Shown piece after piece: positions 42,620 to 52,301 of a stretch of DNA of 64,000 bases (the first letter of the stretch is position 1; each line of letters opens with the position of its first letter). The DNA is from JABCYV01 sp963696025. Lineage in GTDB: Bacteria > Acidobacteriota > Terriglobia > Terriglobales > Acidobacteriaceae. The stretch is from contig CAVOII010000014.1 of NCBI GenBank assembly GCA_963696025.1, forward strand, positions 434,001 to 498,000, in the 5' to 3' direction. The notes under the pieces are model-generated. The model was given only the letters and a program-made list of their open reading frames with translations, ran no database searches and was not told where the DNA came from. Both the position numbers and the translations under genes were made by a program.

Positions 42620-45004
42620 TTACTCCGGCAATCCGAGCCGGCGCATCATATCGGCATAGCGCGGATCGGAGCGGATCGGGTCCAGCGTGGGATAACGGAG
42701 GCAGAGAACAACTTCAATTTCCTGGTTTGAAAGTGCTTTGTCCAGATACTCGAAAGCCTTGTTCCGCTCACCTGTGACCGACATGGCCAGGGCCACCCAC
42801 ATCATCGATTCCGGTTTGGTAAATGAGGCCTGCACCAGATCGCGGTAGCCTTTAGCGTCCGGACTCCACGAGCCCGGTGTTGAAACGAACTTTCGCAACT
42901 CGCTCACCGCATTCGCGAAATCGCCAGTGGTGGCATACAACTGCGACAGCTTGTGATGGGCGGGTCCGAAATTCGGATCCCGCTCCAGGGTTTTCTGGAA
43001 CTGGGCGAGCGCCTCTGGATAGCGATGCGCATCCATCAACGTGGTGGCGTAATTCGTGTTCATGATGGGAGAAAGAGGGTCGAGCGACAACGCGAGGTGG
43101 AATTCCTCGAGCGCCTGATCGAACCGTTTTTCCGGAACCAGAAGGCTAAAGGCATACAAATAATGTGCTGCCGCGCTGTTGGGGTTTAACTCGATGGCGC
43201 GGCGAAATTCTTCCTCACCCTCTTTCCATTTCAAGCTAAAAGTCAGCGTACCAGCGCGCGCCAGATGTGCCTCTGGCAAGGAGTCATCCAATTCGAGCGC
43301 CTTGCGGGTTGCTTCGTACGCAAGCGCTCCCGCTTGCCGGGAGGTTATCCCCGCCCGATAGCTCGGAATGACATTGTAAGTGTCGCCCAACCCAGCATAC
43401 GCAAGAGCGTAGTTCGGATCGGCGGCAATCGCCTGTTGGAATAAATCGATGCTCTTCTTCAAACCCTCCGGAGTGCGTCCGTACCAGAGTTGTCGACCTT
43501 CCAGATATAGCCGGTAGGCCTCCGGATTCGTCGTCCCGGCATTGCCCAACCGACGCTCCTGGTTGCCGGTCAATTGCACTCGCAGGCGTTTCGAAACGTC
43601 GCGCGTGATGTCGCTTTGCACCTGCGTGATGTCGGCCGCTTTGCGCACGTAATGCGAGCCCCAAAGCTCTGCCCCGTCCGACGTATCCACCAGATCGGCC
43701 TGCACGCCCACCTCGTCGCCATGTTGCGTAATGCGTCCCATCAACACCGCGGCGACCTGAAGCTGTTGCCCGATCTTCTGCGGGTCTTCCTGGTTCGCCT
43801 TGAACCGGAAGACGGTGCTGCGCGCCATCACTTTGAGATCGGGCAACTGCGACAGCGTGCTGATCAGGCTCTCGGTCAGGCCATCGCTGAGGTATTCATT
43901 GTTCGGATCTGAGGTCGCGTTCACGAAGGGCAGCACCGCGACCGAGTCAATCTTTTTAGTCCCTGACCTGCCACGCAGCATGTACACCGTCGTGGCCACC
44001 GCCGCAACCATCAGAACCGCAGCCACGCTAAATGCCAAGAGCTTGCGGGATCGGGCCGGCGCTTCCGCAGGAATTGCACTCGAAATTCGAGTGCCTGAGT
44101 CCACAGTCACGGGTGCGTTAATGGCCGGCGTGCGCCCCGAGTCCAAGTCCCGCTTCAGCCGCGTCAGGTCTGAGCGCAAATCCGCTGCGCTCTGGTAGCG
44201 GAGATTTCGATCCTTCTCGAGCGCCTTGCTGACGATGCGCTCCAATTCCGCGGGCACATCCGGATTGAGCCGCGTCGCCGGGGTCGGCGTTGCATCCAGA
44301 ATGGCCTTGAAGATCTCTGCCGAACTCTCGCCACGAAACGGCAATGCGCCCGTCGCCATTTCGTAGAGCACCGCACCGAAGGAGAACAAATCGCTGCGCA
44401 CATCCAACTCTCGCGCTTTCGCCTGCTCCGGTGACATGTAAGCCACTGTTCCCAGCGCTGAGCCAGGGCTCGTCAATTGTTCCTTGTCCAGGCTGTGCGT
44501 CTGCGTGTTGTCGGAGCTGCTGACAGAGCGGACCGTTTGCACCTTCGCCAAACCGAAATCCAGAATCTTGGGGTGTCCGCGTTCGGTGACAAAAATGTTC
44601 GCGGGCTTGATGTCACGATGCACGATGTCCTTCGCATGCGCCGCATCCAGGGCATCGGCAACCTCGATCCCTAGAGAAATAAGCGTCTCATTGTCGAGGG
44701 GACGTCCTGCGATGCGGTGCTTCAGGGTCAGGCCCTCGAGAAACTCCATCGCGATGTAAGACTGCTCGTCACTCTTACCGATTTCGTAAATGGTGCAGAT
44801 GTTGGGATGGTTCAGCGCTGAGGCGGCTCTTGCCTCTCGCCGAAAGCGCTCCAGAGCCTGCGGATCGCGCGCCAGATCCTCGGGCAGAAACTTCAGCGCG
44901 ACAAACCTCTCCAACTCGGTGTCTTCAGCCTTGTACACCACACCCATGCCACCGCCACCGAGCTTCTCGACGATGCGGTAGTGCGAGATGGTCTGACCGA
45001 TCAT
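42620..45004 (-). CDS. Membrane Ser/Thr kinase with FlgO-like domain and TPR repeats
   Basis: A 794-residue Hanks-type kinase: GGGGMG loop (16-21), the VALKFLPED lysine, DIVHRDIKPANIFV, ILDFGLAKVQ and YMSPEQAKA. A membrane helix follows near residues 320-342, then an adenylate-cyclase/FlgO-like part (VAVLPFVNATSDPNNEYLSD) that builds a periplasmic domain, then TPR repeats from about 470 to 760 (e.g. AIAADPNYALAYAGLGDTYN). It is one of three paralogues here, closest in the kinase half. The start has no ribosome site; the promoter places the mRNA 5' end at the ATG. Confidence 0.93.
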   Translation of the reverse strand: MIGQTISHYRIVEKLGGGGMGVVYKAEDTELERFVALKFLPEDLARDPQALERFRREARAASALNHPNICTIYEIGKSDEQSYIAMEFLEGLTLKHRIAGRPLDNETLISLGIEVADALDAAHAKDIVHRDIKPANIFVTERGHPKILDFGLAKVQTVRSVSSSDNTQTHSLDKEQLTSPGSALGTVAYMSPEQAKARELDVRSDLFSFGAVLYEMATGALPFRGESSAEIFKAILDATPTPATRLNPDVPAELERIVSKALEKDRNLRYQSAADLRSDLTRLKRDLDSGRTPAINAPVTVDSGTRISSAIPAEAPARSRKLLAFSVAAVLMVAAVATTVYMLRGRSGTKKIDSVAVLPFVNATSDPNNEYLSDGLTESLISTLSQLPDLKVMARSTVFRFKANQEDPQKIGQQLQVAAVLMGRITQHGDEVGVQADLVDTSDGAELWGSHYVRKAADITQVQSDITRDVSKRLRVQLTGNQERRLGNAGTTNPEAYRLYLEGRQLWYGRTPEGLKKSIDLFQQAIAADPNYALAYAGLGDTYNVIPSYRAGITSRQAGALAYEATRKALELDDSLPEAHLARAGTLTFSLKWKEGEEEFRRAIELNPNSAAAHYLYAFSLLVPEKRFDQALEEFHLALSLDPLSPIMNTNYATTLMDAHRYPEALAQFQKTLERDPNFGPAHHKLSQLYATTGDFANAVSELRKFVSTPGSWSPDAKGYRDLVQASFTKPESMMWVALAMSVTGERNKAFEYLDKALSNQEIEVVLCLRYPTLDPIRSDPRYADMMRRLGLPE

Positions 45005-45012
45005 CGGCGCAA

Positions 45013-45041
45013 ATCTTACGTGGGCAAAACAGGCAAGTCAA
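45013..45041 (-). promoter_or_regulatory. Promoter for the second kinase, leaderless geometry
   Basis: TTGACT (45036-45041) and TAAGAT (45013-45018) are 17 bases apart; only 8 bases separate the -10 box from the ATG. Transcription should start at or next to the start codon. It is nearly identical in sequence and spacing to the promoter at 48213-48241. Confidence 0.7.
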
Positions 45042-45192
45042 TGAAACGCGAGGAGTTTGCACTGGCTCAAAAGGGTTGTTGGCGAAAAATCGCATAGCAC
45101 AAGTTGACCATTGGTCAATACGCGTTAACGCTGTTCGCGACAGTTGACCAAAAGCGCCAAGCCAAGAGGCACGGCTTGCTCCGCTTCTCCGC

Positions 45193-48100
45193 CTACTGGA
45201 GCTTCGCGTACTCCGCCTTGGCTTCTTTCAGGATGGGGATGTCAGGGTCGGCGTCCTTCCAGAGGGTGAGGAAGTCTTTACAAGCGGCGAGCGCCCGGAC
45301 GTGGGCAGCGTCTGCATCCGCGCCCTGCGAAGTTCTCGCTTGCAAAGCGTTCGCCCGAGCCACCCCCAGATGTGCCAACGCGCCCGTCCAGCAGTTCCAG
45401 ACGATGCCGTTGTGGTCGAGAATTTTCTGAAACTCGGCGGCGGCAGCACTGCCCTGTCCCGCTGCCAGATATGCCTCGCCGCGAATGTAGGTTGGATAGA
45501 GGCAGGAGGTGCTGACGGAGAACGGTATTTGCCCCAACTCAATGGAGGGGGCGGGCTGGAGATCATTGATGGCGGCCAACGGATTTCCCCGGTTGAGCGC
45601 AAGTTGCCCGCGAATCGCTGGAAGCCACAGAGACTGGATCTGGTCGTGCAGCGGAAAGCGTTTACTCACGTCTTGAGCAAGGGATTCGGCTCCTGCGTTA
45701 TCGCCCGCCATCGCCAATGTAAGCGCAGCTTCGACTTTGGTACCCTGACTTTCGGGAGCCAGCTTTAAGCCCGCTGCCGCTGCTTGCCTGGCTTGCTTCG
45801 CATTGCCAAAAGCTGCTTCGCGCAACGCAGAGCTCTCCTGATAGATGGCTCCGTTTTCCTTGCTGTCAGCGTGGATGGCCGAGTCTATGGCCCGCTGGGT
45901 AAGCTGTCGGGCCTGGTCAAGATGACCAGCATATCCCTCAGTATCGGATGCGAGCGAAAGCCCAAAATTCTCATACTCGGAATTGCCCGCAAACCACCGT
46001 TGCTCTTCCACCATCGCTGAGGAATCCGCACCGAGAAAAGCCAGAACATAGGAGCCCGAATGAAGCAGATAGTCGTCCACTTTCAGCGCCTGGGCTTCCT
46101 GAATAACCTGGCGGGCCTCTTCGAACCGTTGCAACGCAAGGGCAACAGCCGGCAGGTTAACGTTTACGTAGGACGGCCGCCCGTTCTGGCGAGCCACCTC
46201 CGTGCCCTTCCTGGCCATTTCGGCGGCCTTCTCGTACTGCCCCATGTCGGCGTATACATTCCCCAAATTGACATACGCTGCCATGCCCCGCGGGTAAGCG
46301 GCAATCTCCTGCCGATATGTCTGTGCCGCTTTATCCAGTTGACCCGTCACTGTGTCGTAGTAGGCGGCGGTTACGGAAAACCTTTCACGCTCGTCGGCGT
46401 GGTCACGCAACTCAAAAGCTTTTGCGAAGTACTCGCTGGCCCGCTCGATCTCCGACAGTTCGAAGTAGTCATTGCCCACTGCGGAATACCCTGCGACAAA
46501 ATTGGGATCAAGCTGGATGGCACGTTGATGGTGAGGCAGGGCCGCGGCAGCTCCTGCTTCGCGATAAGCCTTTATGCCAAGGGTGTACGCTTTCAGCGCG
46601 TCGAGCGAGGAAGTCGTGGCCTCCGCCAGTGGAACGTCGAATTTTTGCACGCTTGCCAGCGACTCCCCAAGGTCTCCCCGCAACTTCGACGCTGCCTCGC
46701 CCAGAGCGTCCAGCACCTTCTCTTTAGCTGATGCTGTTACCTGCCCCTGAGCCAGCGGCTCTCCGCTCTGGCAATTCACCGCCTGCAATCCCAGCACATA
46801 TTGACTGCCCAGACTGGCAATCGCTCCCCCAATGTAAGCCTTGCTGCCCACCCGCTGGCATAGCTCGCGGGCTACGTCGGGCGTGAGTTTCGTGTCTGCT
46901 GGACGGGACATCAGCTTCAAGGTCGACGCGACCTTGTTATCGGAAAGCACATTCAGAAACGGCGACTGGTTCAGAGCCACGCTGAGTGCCTGTTTAAGGG
47001 TGTCGTCGAAAACCGGATCGCCTGTGCTGTTGGCGAGGTCAGCGATCACGACAGTGTCTTTCTCGGTCAGTCGCTTGGCTCGATGCGAACGATAGTACAG
47101 CCCGCAAGCAATCAATGCAGCGGTGATGACTATGGCAGCGGGAACCACAATTTTCCAGCGGTCCCTCTTTTCGGCGACAGCAACCTCAACCAACTTCAAT
47201 GCGTTCGAAGACGCCGACGTGGCTGCATTCGCGGTGGAACCCCATGCTCGCAAAGGTCGTAGTGCTGGTTGGGAGCCGCTTTCCTGCTCTGCTGGCACTG
47301 TCCCGGAACTGCCCGATATGGCGTGCCGCGATTCCGTTTCTCGTCTCAGCCGCTTCAGGTCGGCGCGCATTTCGGAGGCGTGTTGATAGCGCAGTTCGCG
47401 ATCTTTCTCCAGCGCCTTGTTGATGATCCGTTCCAACTCCGTTGGAATGTCGCGATTGAAACGAATCGGCGGCGGCGGGTCGAAGTCCAGTATTGCTTTG
47501 AATATGAGGGCAGAGGTTTCGCCATGAAAAGCCAAAGCTCCCGTCGACATTTCGTACAGTACTGCGCCAAAAGAGAACAGATCGGTGCGGCCGTCCAATT
47601 CCTTTCCCTTGGCTTGTTCTGGCGACATGTAGGCGACCGTGCCCACCATCGTGCCTGGACTGGTTAGATGCTCCGCGTCCAACGAACCTGTCTGCGTATT
47701 CAGGGCCTCAATCCTGCTCGAAGAGCTGCCCATGAGCGTGACCTTCGCCAGCCCAAAATCCAGAATCTTGGCGTGCCCTCGCTTGGTCACAAAGATATTC
47801 GCCGGCTTGATGTCGCGGTGTACGATCCCTTCGGCGTGCGCGGCGTCGAGAGCGTCGGCAATCTCGATGGCCAACGAGAGAAGCAGTTCCGTTTCCATTG
47901 GACGCCCACTAATGCGATGCTTCAGAGTCGTGCCATCCAGGAACTCCATAGCGATGAACGTCTGCCCATTCTGTTCGTCAATCTCGTAGATGGTGCAGAT
48001 ATTGGAATGGTTCAGCGCAGAAGCAGCTTGTGCCTCTCGCTGGAAGCGGGCCAGAGCCTGGGCATCTTTGGCGACCTCGTCAGGCAGGAACTTCAGCGCG

Positions 48101-48204
48101 ACAAATCGGTGCAGCTTCACGTCCTCGGCCTTGTAGACAACACCCATCCCCCCGCCGCCTAATCTGTCGACAATGCGATAGTGGGAGATGGTTTGACCGA
48201 TCAT
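45193..48204 (-). CDS. Membrane Ser/Thr kinase with long TPR sensor part
   Basis: At 1003 residues this is the largest of the three paralogues. Kinase motifs: GGGGMG, GIVHRDIKPANIFV, ILDFGLAKVTL, YMSPEQAKGK. A membrane helix lies near 351-372. The outer part starts with VIADLANSTGDPVFDDTLKQ, a different subtype from the FlgO-like domains of the other two, followed by about ten TPR-like repeats (e.g. NPNFVAGYSAVGNDYF-type helices) to the C-terminus. It may sense envelope proteins or peptides outside and phosphorylate cytoplasmic targets. The start codon lies 8 bases from the -10 box. Confidence 0.93.
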   Translation of the reverse strand: MIGQTISHYRIVDRLGGGGMGVVYKAEDVKLHRFVALKFLPDEVAKDAQALARFQREAQAASALNHSNICTIYEIDEQNGQTFIAMEFLDGTTLKHRISGRPMETELLLSLAIEIADALDAAHAEGIVHRDIKPANIFVTKRGHAKILDFGLAKVTLMGSSSSRIEALNTQTGSLDAEHLTSPGTMVGTVAYMSPEQAKGKELDGRTDLFSFGAVLYEMSTGALAFHGETSALIFKAILDFDPPPPIRFNRDIPTELERIINKALEKDRELRYQHASEMRADLKRLRRETESRHAISGSSGTVPAEQESGSQPALRPLRAWGSTANAATSASSNALKLVEVAVAEKRDRWKIVVPAAIVITAALIACGLYYRSHRAKRLTEKDTVVIADLANSTGDPVFDDTLKQALSVALNQSPFLNVLSDNKVASTLKLMSRPADTKLTPDVARELCQRVGSKAYIGGAIASLGSQYVLGLQAVNCQSGEPLAQGQVTASAKEKVLDALGEAASKLRGDLGESLASVQKFDVPLAEATTSSLDALKAYTLGIKAYREAGAAAALPHHQRAIQLDPNFVAGYSAVGNDYFELSEIERASEYFAKAFELRDHADERERFSVTAAYYDTVTGQLDKAAQTYRQEIAAYPRGMAAYVNLGNVYADMGQYEKAAEMARKGTEVARQNGRPSYVNVNLPAVALALQRFEEARQVIQEAQALKVDDYLLHSGSYVLAFLGADSSAMVEEQRWFAGNSEYENFGLSLASDTEGYAGHLDQARQLTQRAIDSAIHADSKENGAIYQESSALREAAFGNAKQARQAAAAGLKLAPESQGTKVEAALTLAMAGDNAGAESLAQDVSKRFPLHDQIQSLWLPAIRGQLALNRGNPLAAINDLQPAPSIELGQIPFSVSTSCLYPTYIRGEAYLAAGQGSAAAAEFQKILDHNGIVWNCWTGALAHLGVARANALQARTSQGADADAAHVRALAACKDFLTLWKDADPDIPILKEAKAEYAKLQ

Positions 48205-48212
48205 TGCGGCGA

Positions 48213-48241
48213 ATCTTACGTCGGCAAAACTGGCAAGTCAA
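48213..48241 (-). promoter_or_regulatory. Promoter for the third kinase, leaderless geometry
   Basis: TTGACT (48236-48241), 17 bases, TAAGAT (48213-48218), then 8 bases to the ATG at 48204. No ribosome-binding sequence fits before the ATG. Homology to the promoter at 45013 covers about 30 bases and stops just upstream of the -35 box. Confidence 0.7.
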
Positions 48242-48363
48242 TCAGAGCAGAGGAGATGGCAGAGCCTGAGCGGATAGCTGATGACATAACGAGGTCGGCC
48301 TCGCGACGACCCGAGTAGACTTTACGGTTCCAACCAAAAAGGCTCGGGACGAAGGAGGCCGAG

Positions 48364-49395
48364 ATGAAGATTCTAGGATGCGATCTACATGCAAAGCAAC
48401 AGACCATTGCCATGGTGGACAGGGAAACGGGCGAGTTCACCGAGAAGACACTGAGCCATGAAGGCAACGAGGTGCGAGAGTTTTACGCTGCCTTAGAAGG
48501 TCCGGTGGTGGTGGGCATCGAAGCCACCGGAGCCATGCAGTGGTTTTTGGAACTACTGGAAGAGTTAGGGATCGTGTGCCGGGTGGGGTCATCCGGCGAA
48601 GATTCGGGCAGCCGAGACCCGAAAACAGAAGCATGATCGGCGGGATGCCCGGCTGATGTTGGAGCTGCTGATGAGAGAGGATGGCTTTCCCGAGATCTGG
48701 ATGCCGTCGAGCGAGCAGCGCGACTTACGAACCTTGCTGCGGGACCGTCATCAGTGGGTGAAGATACGAACGCGAGTACAGAACACATTGCAAGCCAGGG
48801 CGCTCAATCACGCACTGCGGCGAGGCCGAGGTCTGTGGACTGCAAGTGGGCAGAAGGCACTGCAAGCCTTGTCTCTGCCCAGCTACACCAGTCAAAGGCG
48901 AGACGAACTGCTGCGCTTATATGTGCAATTGCAGCGGCGGATCCAGGAGCTGGACGGGCAAGTAGAAAAACAAGTCCAGCAACGGCCCCAGGCGCTCCGC
49001 TTGTTGACGCATCCCGGTGTGGGACCAGTGACAGCATTGGCGACGGAGGTGTTGCTGGGAGACCCGAGCCGTTTCGCCAATGGCAAGAACGTAGCCAGCT
49101 ACATCGGAATGATCCCGTGTGAACACACCAGCGGTAAGCGACAGCGGCTGGGGAAACTGACCAAGGAGGGCAACTCGCTGCTGCGCTATCTGTGGACCGA
49201 AGCGACGACCATGCGGTAAGAAAAGATCCGGGGCTGAAACGCTTCTATCGTCGCAAGCTTATCCAGAAAGGGATGGGCAAGGCGAGGATTGCGGCGGCGC
49301 ACAAACTGGGTATCCGCTTGTGGACGCGATGGGAGGCCGACCGCGTGGCATCCCACCCTTGCAACGAACGCAAGGATGGGCGGCCCAGTCTATGA
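48364..49395 (+). pseudogene. IS110-family transposase, two frameshifts
   Basis: An ATG at 48364 with GGAGG upstream begins KILGCDLHAKQQT (first catalytic Asp, D7), with GIEATG (E53) following. After GIVCRVG the frame shifts at a run of four G near 48591-48594 and continues with HPAKIRAAETRKQKHDRRDA, holding the last acidic residues. The C-terminal Tnp_20 domain is clear (THPGVGPVTALATEVLLGDP). A second shift near 49212 ends this frame at TAA while the natural end (AVRKDPGLKRFYRRK) is in the next. Element ends are not visible, as expected for a family without inverted repeats. Confidence 0.82.
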
Positions 49396-49428
49396 CACGC
49401 TTAGTGGAGGAGAAGTCCCACCCCTCAG

Positions 49429-50154
49429 TTATTGGGCATTCACCCAGGTGTTTGCCCCCACCAGTTGGACGGCCACATCGGTAAAGGAGATCCGCATGGG
49501 CTTACCCAGCCGTGAGCCGTGGTGGTCCATTGAGATAAGGAGAGGGCCGGCTTTCTTGTAGTCCTCCCACGTGCAGACGACAGTCGGCTTTTCGCTTCCT
49601 GCATGGTGGTAAGTCCATTCCTGGATGCGGTTGTCGCCGCCAACGAAGAGTTCCCAAATGTCGCCGGGGGTGTAGCCGACCGAGGAATAGGTCACCAGGA
49701 CCCGCGTGGCAGAGCCCTTGCCCAGCGGCAGTTTGTGCATGCCCGTGTCTTCAATCTTGACGCTGCCGTCCCAAATAAGATGGAAGGGGAAGATCAGCCA
49801 ATACTGATCGTTGATGAAAGCCGGATCGATTTCTTCCTTCACGACCGCGGGCTGGCTGCTGACCTGAGAGCGCAGGTAGGTAAGCTTCACTGGCTTGCCC
49901 GCCTTGTCTTTTCCGTCGTAGGAGACCTGATCGGTCTTGGGCTCCCAAACCCACGATCGATTAAGTTTGATCTCCCCTAAACCTGCGTTGAAGGTGTAGC
50001 GGATCTTCTCGATCTGGCTGAACGAATCGAAACCATAGGCCTTGGCGATTTGTTGGACGATTGGTGGGCGCTCCTGCGCCCAGGAGGTCGCAGCGACGAC
50101 CAGCACCCCGAGAACTAGAAGACGGATCACTGGAACACGGCTCGTATTTGTCAT
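49429..50154 (-). CDS. Secreted protein of unknown function
   Basis: The ATG at 50154 has a GGAGG site 7 bases upstream and is preferred over one 63 bases earlier. The 241-residue product has a signal peptide (about 1-26, ending TSWAQ). The mature part is beta-rich with short repeats of Tyr/Trp and ends NTWVNAQ. Blocks such as VWEPKTDQVSYDGKD and WELFVGGDNRIQEWTYH suggest a lipid-binding or LolA/periplasmic beta fold, but no family can be named. It follows an IS110 remnant on the opposite strand. Confidence 0.6.
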   Translation of the reverse strand: MTNTSRVPVIRLLVLGVLVVAATSWAQERPPIVQQIAKAYGFDSFSQIEKIRYTFNAGLGEIKLNRSWVWEPKTDQVSYDGKDKAGKPVKLTYLRSQVSSQPAVVKEEIDPAFINDQYWLIFPFHLIWDGSVKIEDTGMHKLPLGKGSATRVLVTYSSVGYTPGDIWELFVGGDNRIQEWTYHHAGSEKPTVVCTWEDYKKAGPLLISMDHHGSRLGKPMRISFTDVAVQLVGANTWVNAQ

Positions 50155-50281
50155 GGGGTTTCCTCCTCGGTGAATTGAATGAATGCTCGGATGACAGCCA
50201 AAAGCTTCGGGATACAAGGATCCGGGTGTTGGCGCAGCTTGGCCAACGCGCGGCCAGGATCACAAAAAAAGCTTGGTTCGC

Positions 50282-50722
50282 TTACTTGGTCATGACCTCG
50301 CGAGCCAAATTGCTTGCAACGATTTCGCGAAGGTCAGCTCGTTTGCGCGCCGCCTCGAAAGCTGCTTCGCGCGATCCATAGTGCTTAACCATGACAGACG
50401 CGGCTTTGGCGTCGATCTGGTCAAGAGCCGCCCAATTTGAATAAAGGACGGCGAGTGCCACGTCCCAATCGTTCGGGTGACTGGCGATCGGGTTGGTGAA
50501 CGTTTTGTAATCTGAAATCAACCCCTGTTTCTTTTGTTCATCAAGTACGGGCTTTACGTGTTGACGGAAGTCGTTCCAGAAAGCATCGCCCATGCCGGGT
50601 TTCAAGTGCATATACGTAACCCGCCACACTGGTCCGACATCGTAATTCGGATTTTGCGCGAACCCCGGAACTGTACTCAGCAGGGCAATAAGAAAGGCTA
50701 CGACCGGTATCGTTCTTTTCAT
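50282..50722 (-). CDS. Secreted protein, ferredoxin-like/ABM-type fold possible
   Basis: The ATG at 50722 gives 146 residues with a clear signal peptide (about 1-21, ending PGFAQ). The mature part has GPVWRVTYMHLKPGMGDAFW and a later WDVALAVLYSNWAAL strand, a pattern of small dimeric alpha/beta-barrel proteins (ABM/NIPSNAP type), followed by a helical, Arg/Lys-rich end. Similar secreted proteins are frequent in Acidobacteriota. The function is unknown. It lies about 140 bases upstream of the other secreted-protein gene in the same direction. Confidence 0.6.
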   Translation of the reverse strand: MKRTIPVVAFLIALLSTVPGFAQNPNYDVGPVWRVTYMHLKPGMGDAFWNDFRQHVKPVLDEQKKQGLISDYKTFTNPIASHPNDWDVALAVLYSNWAALDQIDAKAASVMVKHYGSREAAFEAARKRADLREIVASNLAREVMTK

Positions 50723-50863
50723 TTTTTTTCCCCAAGCAGGATTTTGTTTCCGACTCCCAAAACGGCGGACATTGTACACCTGTTCTGTTACGCGTTACCA
50801 ACCGCCGGATCTAAAAGGGCGAAGATTTCCGAAGGGTTGGAAACAAGGAAGCAGACACCGACT

Positions 50864-51367
50864 TTAGTTCTTCGTTCGCAGTCGCAAAATCTGTTTCACA
50901 TGATGCTGGCCGTGCAACCAATGAAATTTCCGCCACTCCTTAGCCGTGAGCGGTCCGAGGATGGGGTGGTCGATCAGCCGGATTCGACTGCCATGGCGGG
51001 CCTCGCATTCCGCAATGAGTTTTTCCATGGCGAAGATGGTTGGCACAATCTCGGCTACGACTCTTTCTGCCGCCATTCCACGCGGCCGCGTAAACTTGGG
51101 GGCCTGTCGTTTGCGCCCCAAATAACCTGCTCGCATGGCTATGACGGTGACGACGCGGTCTTTCAGTCTGGGCGACCTCGCTAACGGCTTTCCTGCCGCG
51201 AGACAGTGCTCGAAACCCTTCACGGTAGCGGTGTAGGTTAGAAATAGATGCTCGAGGATCTCGGCGGCGCTCCACTTCCCCTCGGGATGGCGCTGGAGAT
51301 CTTCAAGCGTCATACCACTCATCGCGGAAGTGACAGCCTCCTGTAACCTCTGAAGATACCTATCCAT
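50864..51367 (-). CDS. DinB-family protein
   Basis: This 167-residue four-helix protein has the DinB/YfiT metal-site pattern: GKWSAAEILEHL (first His near residue 40) and WLHGQHHVKQI near 155 with two further histidines. A GGAAGG site lies before the ATG at 51367. DinB proteins include bacillithiol/mycothiol S-transferases and many of unknown function. It stands alone, so the substrate is unclear. Confidence 0.8.
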   Translation of the reverse strand: MDRYLQRLQEAVTSAMSGMTLEDLQRHPEGKWSAAEILEHLFLTYTATVKGFEHCLAAGKPLARSPRLKDRVVTVIAMRAGYLGRKRQAPKFTRPRGMAAERVVAEIVPTIFAMEKLIAECEARHGSRIRLIDHPILGPLTAKEWRKFHWLHGQHHVKQILRLRTKN

Positions 51368-51611
51368 GGGGGCCTTCCCGTTCCATACTAGAGTTGGTTA
51401 CTTGGTCTCACAACATGATTTTCTAGAATCCGATGACGACGCTCAGGGGCTGAAGCCGCAGTATTTAAGGCGTTCAAGCGGCACCCTTCGACTGCGCTCA
51501 GGGCAGAATTGAAGCCGGTGCCCTTCCACAAACCAATTTATGGGACCAATTCTGTAGAATGAGCACCGGCATTCGATTGCAAGATTTCATACCGATCACA
51601 GGAAGGTGGCT

Positions 51612-52232
51612 ATGAAGAAGCTGCTGATGGCGACTCTGGCATTGGCCGTGATGACAGGTTGCTCGTCGGAGCCGAGCAAGCCAGCGCAAACAGAAAAGCC
51701 CCAGCCCAAACCTGCCGAATTTGTTGCGGGACGGACTGCCTTCCAGCATCTCTACGTGGCCGCGCGCGGCTGGGCGCGGGATGCGCAACCTTACCGGCTG
51801 GAATCGTCCGTCACAGCGGACTCCAAAGGGAGGGATGGCAAATCGGGATTGTGGCGGGCTTTTTTCGCCTCTGCTGCGCAGAAAGCCGTGAAGCCTTACG
51901 TGTGGTCGGGCGAGGATATCCCCGACGGGCCCTCACGTGGGATTTCCCCGGGGACAGAAGACACCTACAATCCCGGCAACTCTTCTACTCAAGTTTTTGA
52001 CATCGCATTCCTGAAAGTGGACTCGGACAAAGCGCTTGAGACGGCGCAGAAGCACGGTGGGGACAAGATTCTGGAAAAGAATCCGGACATCTCGATTCTC
52101 TACATGCTCGATTGGAGCCACGCCACCAACGAGCTCATCTGGCATGTGATCTACGGCAACAGCCGCGATGACGCCAAGCTGAAGATTGAAGTAAACGCCA
52201 GCAGCGGAGATTTCATTCGAGTGGAGAAATAG
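51612..52232 (+). CDS. Lipoprotein of unknown function
   Basis: The ATG at 51612 follows a GGAAGG site, better than a GTG two codons earlier. The 206-residue protein has a lipoprotein signal (LALAVMTGC, Cys17), a Pro/Lys/Gln-rich spacer and a folded domain (45-206) of the type YVAARGWARDAQPYRLESS. No enzyme motif is seen; the C-terminal part (LKIEVNASSGDFIRVEK) resembles PepSY-like endings. The 238 bases upstream hold no gene, only a repeat-like CCCTTCGACTGCGCTCAGGG segment at 51485-51504. Confidence 0.7.
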   Translation: MKKLLMATLALAVMTGCSSEPSKPAQTEKPQPKPAEFVAGRTAFQHLYVAARGWARDAQPYRLESSVTADSKGRDGKSGLWRAFFASAAQKAVKPYVWSGEDIPDGPSRGISPGTEDTYNPGNSSTQVFDIAFLKVDSDKALETAQKHGGDKILEKNPDISILYMLDWSHATNELIWHVIYGNSRDDAKLKIEVNASSGDFIRVEK

Positions 52233-52234
52233 TT

Positions 52235-52301
52235 TGTAGGCGCGGGCGTCTGCGCCCGTGCGAACGGTGAGCTGGCACGGGCGAGGACGCCCGCGCCTAC
52301 A
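52235..52301. repeat. 67-base REP-like hairpin, copy 1
   Basis: TGTAGGCGCGGGCGTC at one end is the reverse complement of GACGCCCGCGCCTACA at the other, with inner GCCCGTGC/GCACGGGC arms. Almost the same element occurs at 52890. The stop codon of the TPR gene (52297-52299) is formed by its terminal CTA. Confidence 0.85.
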
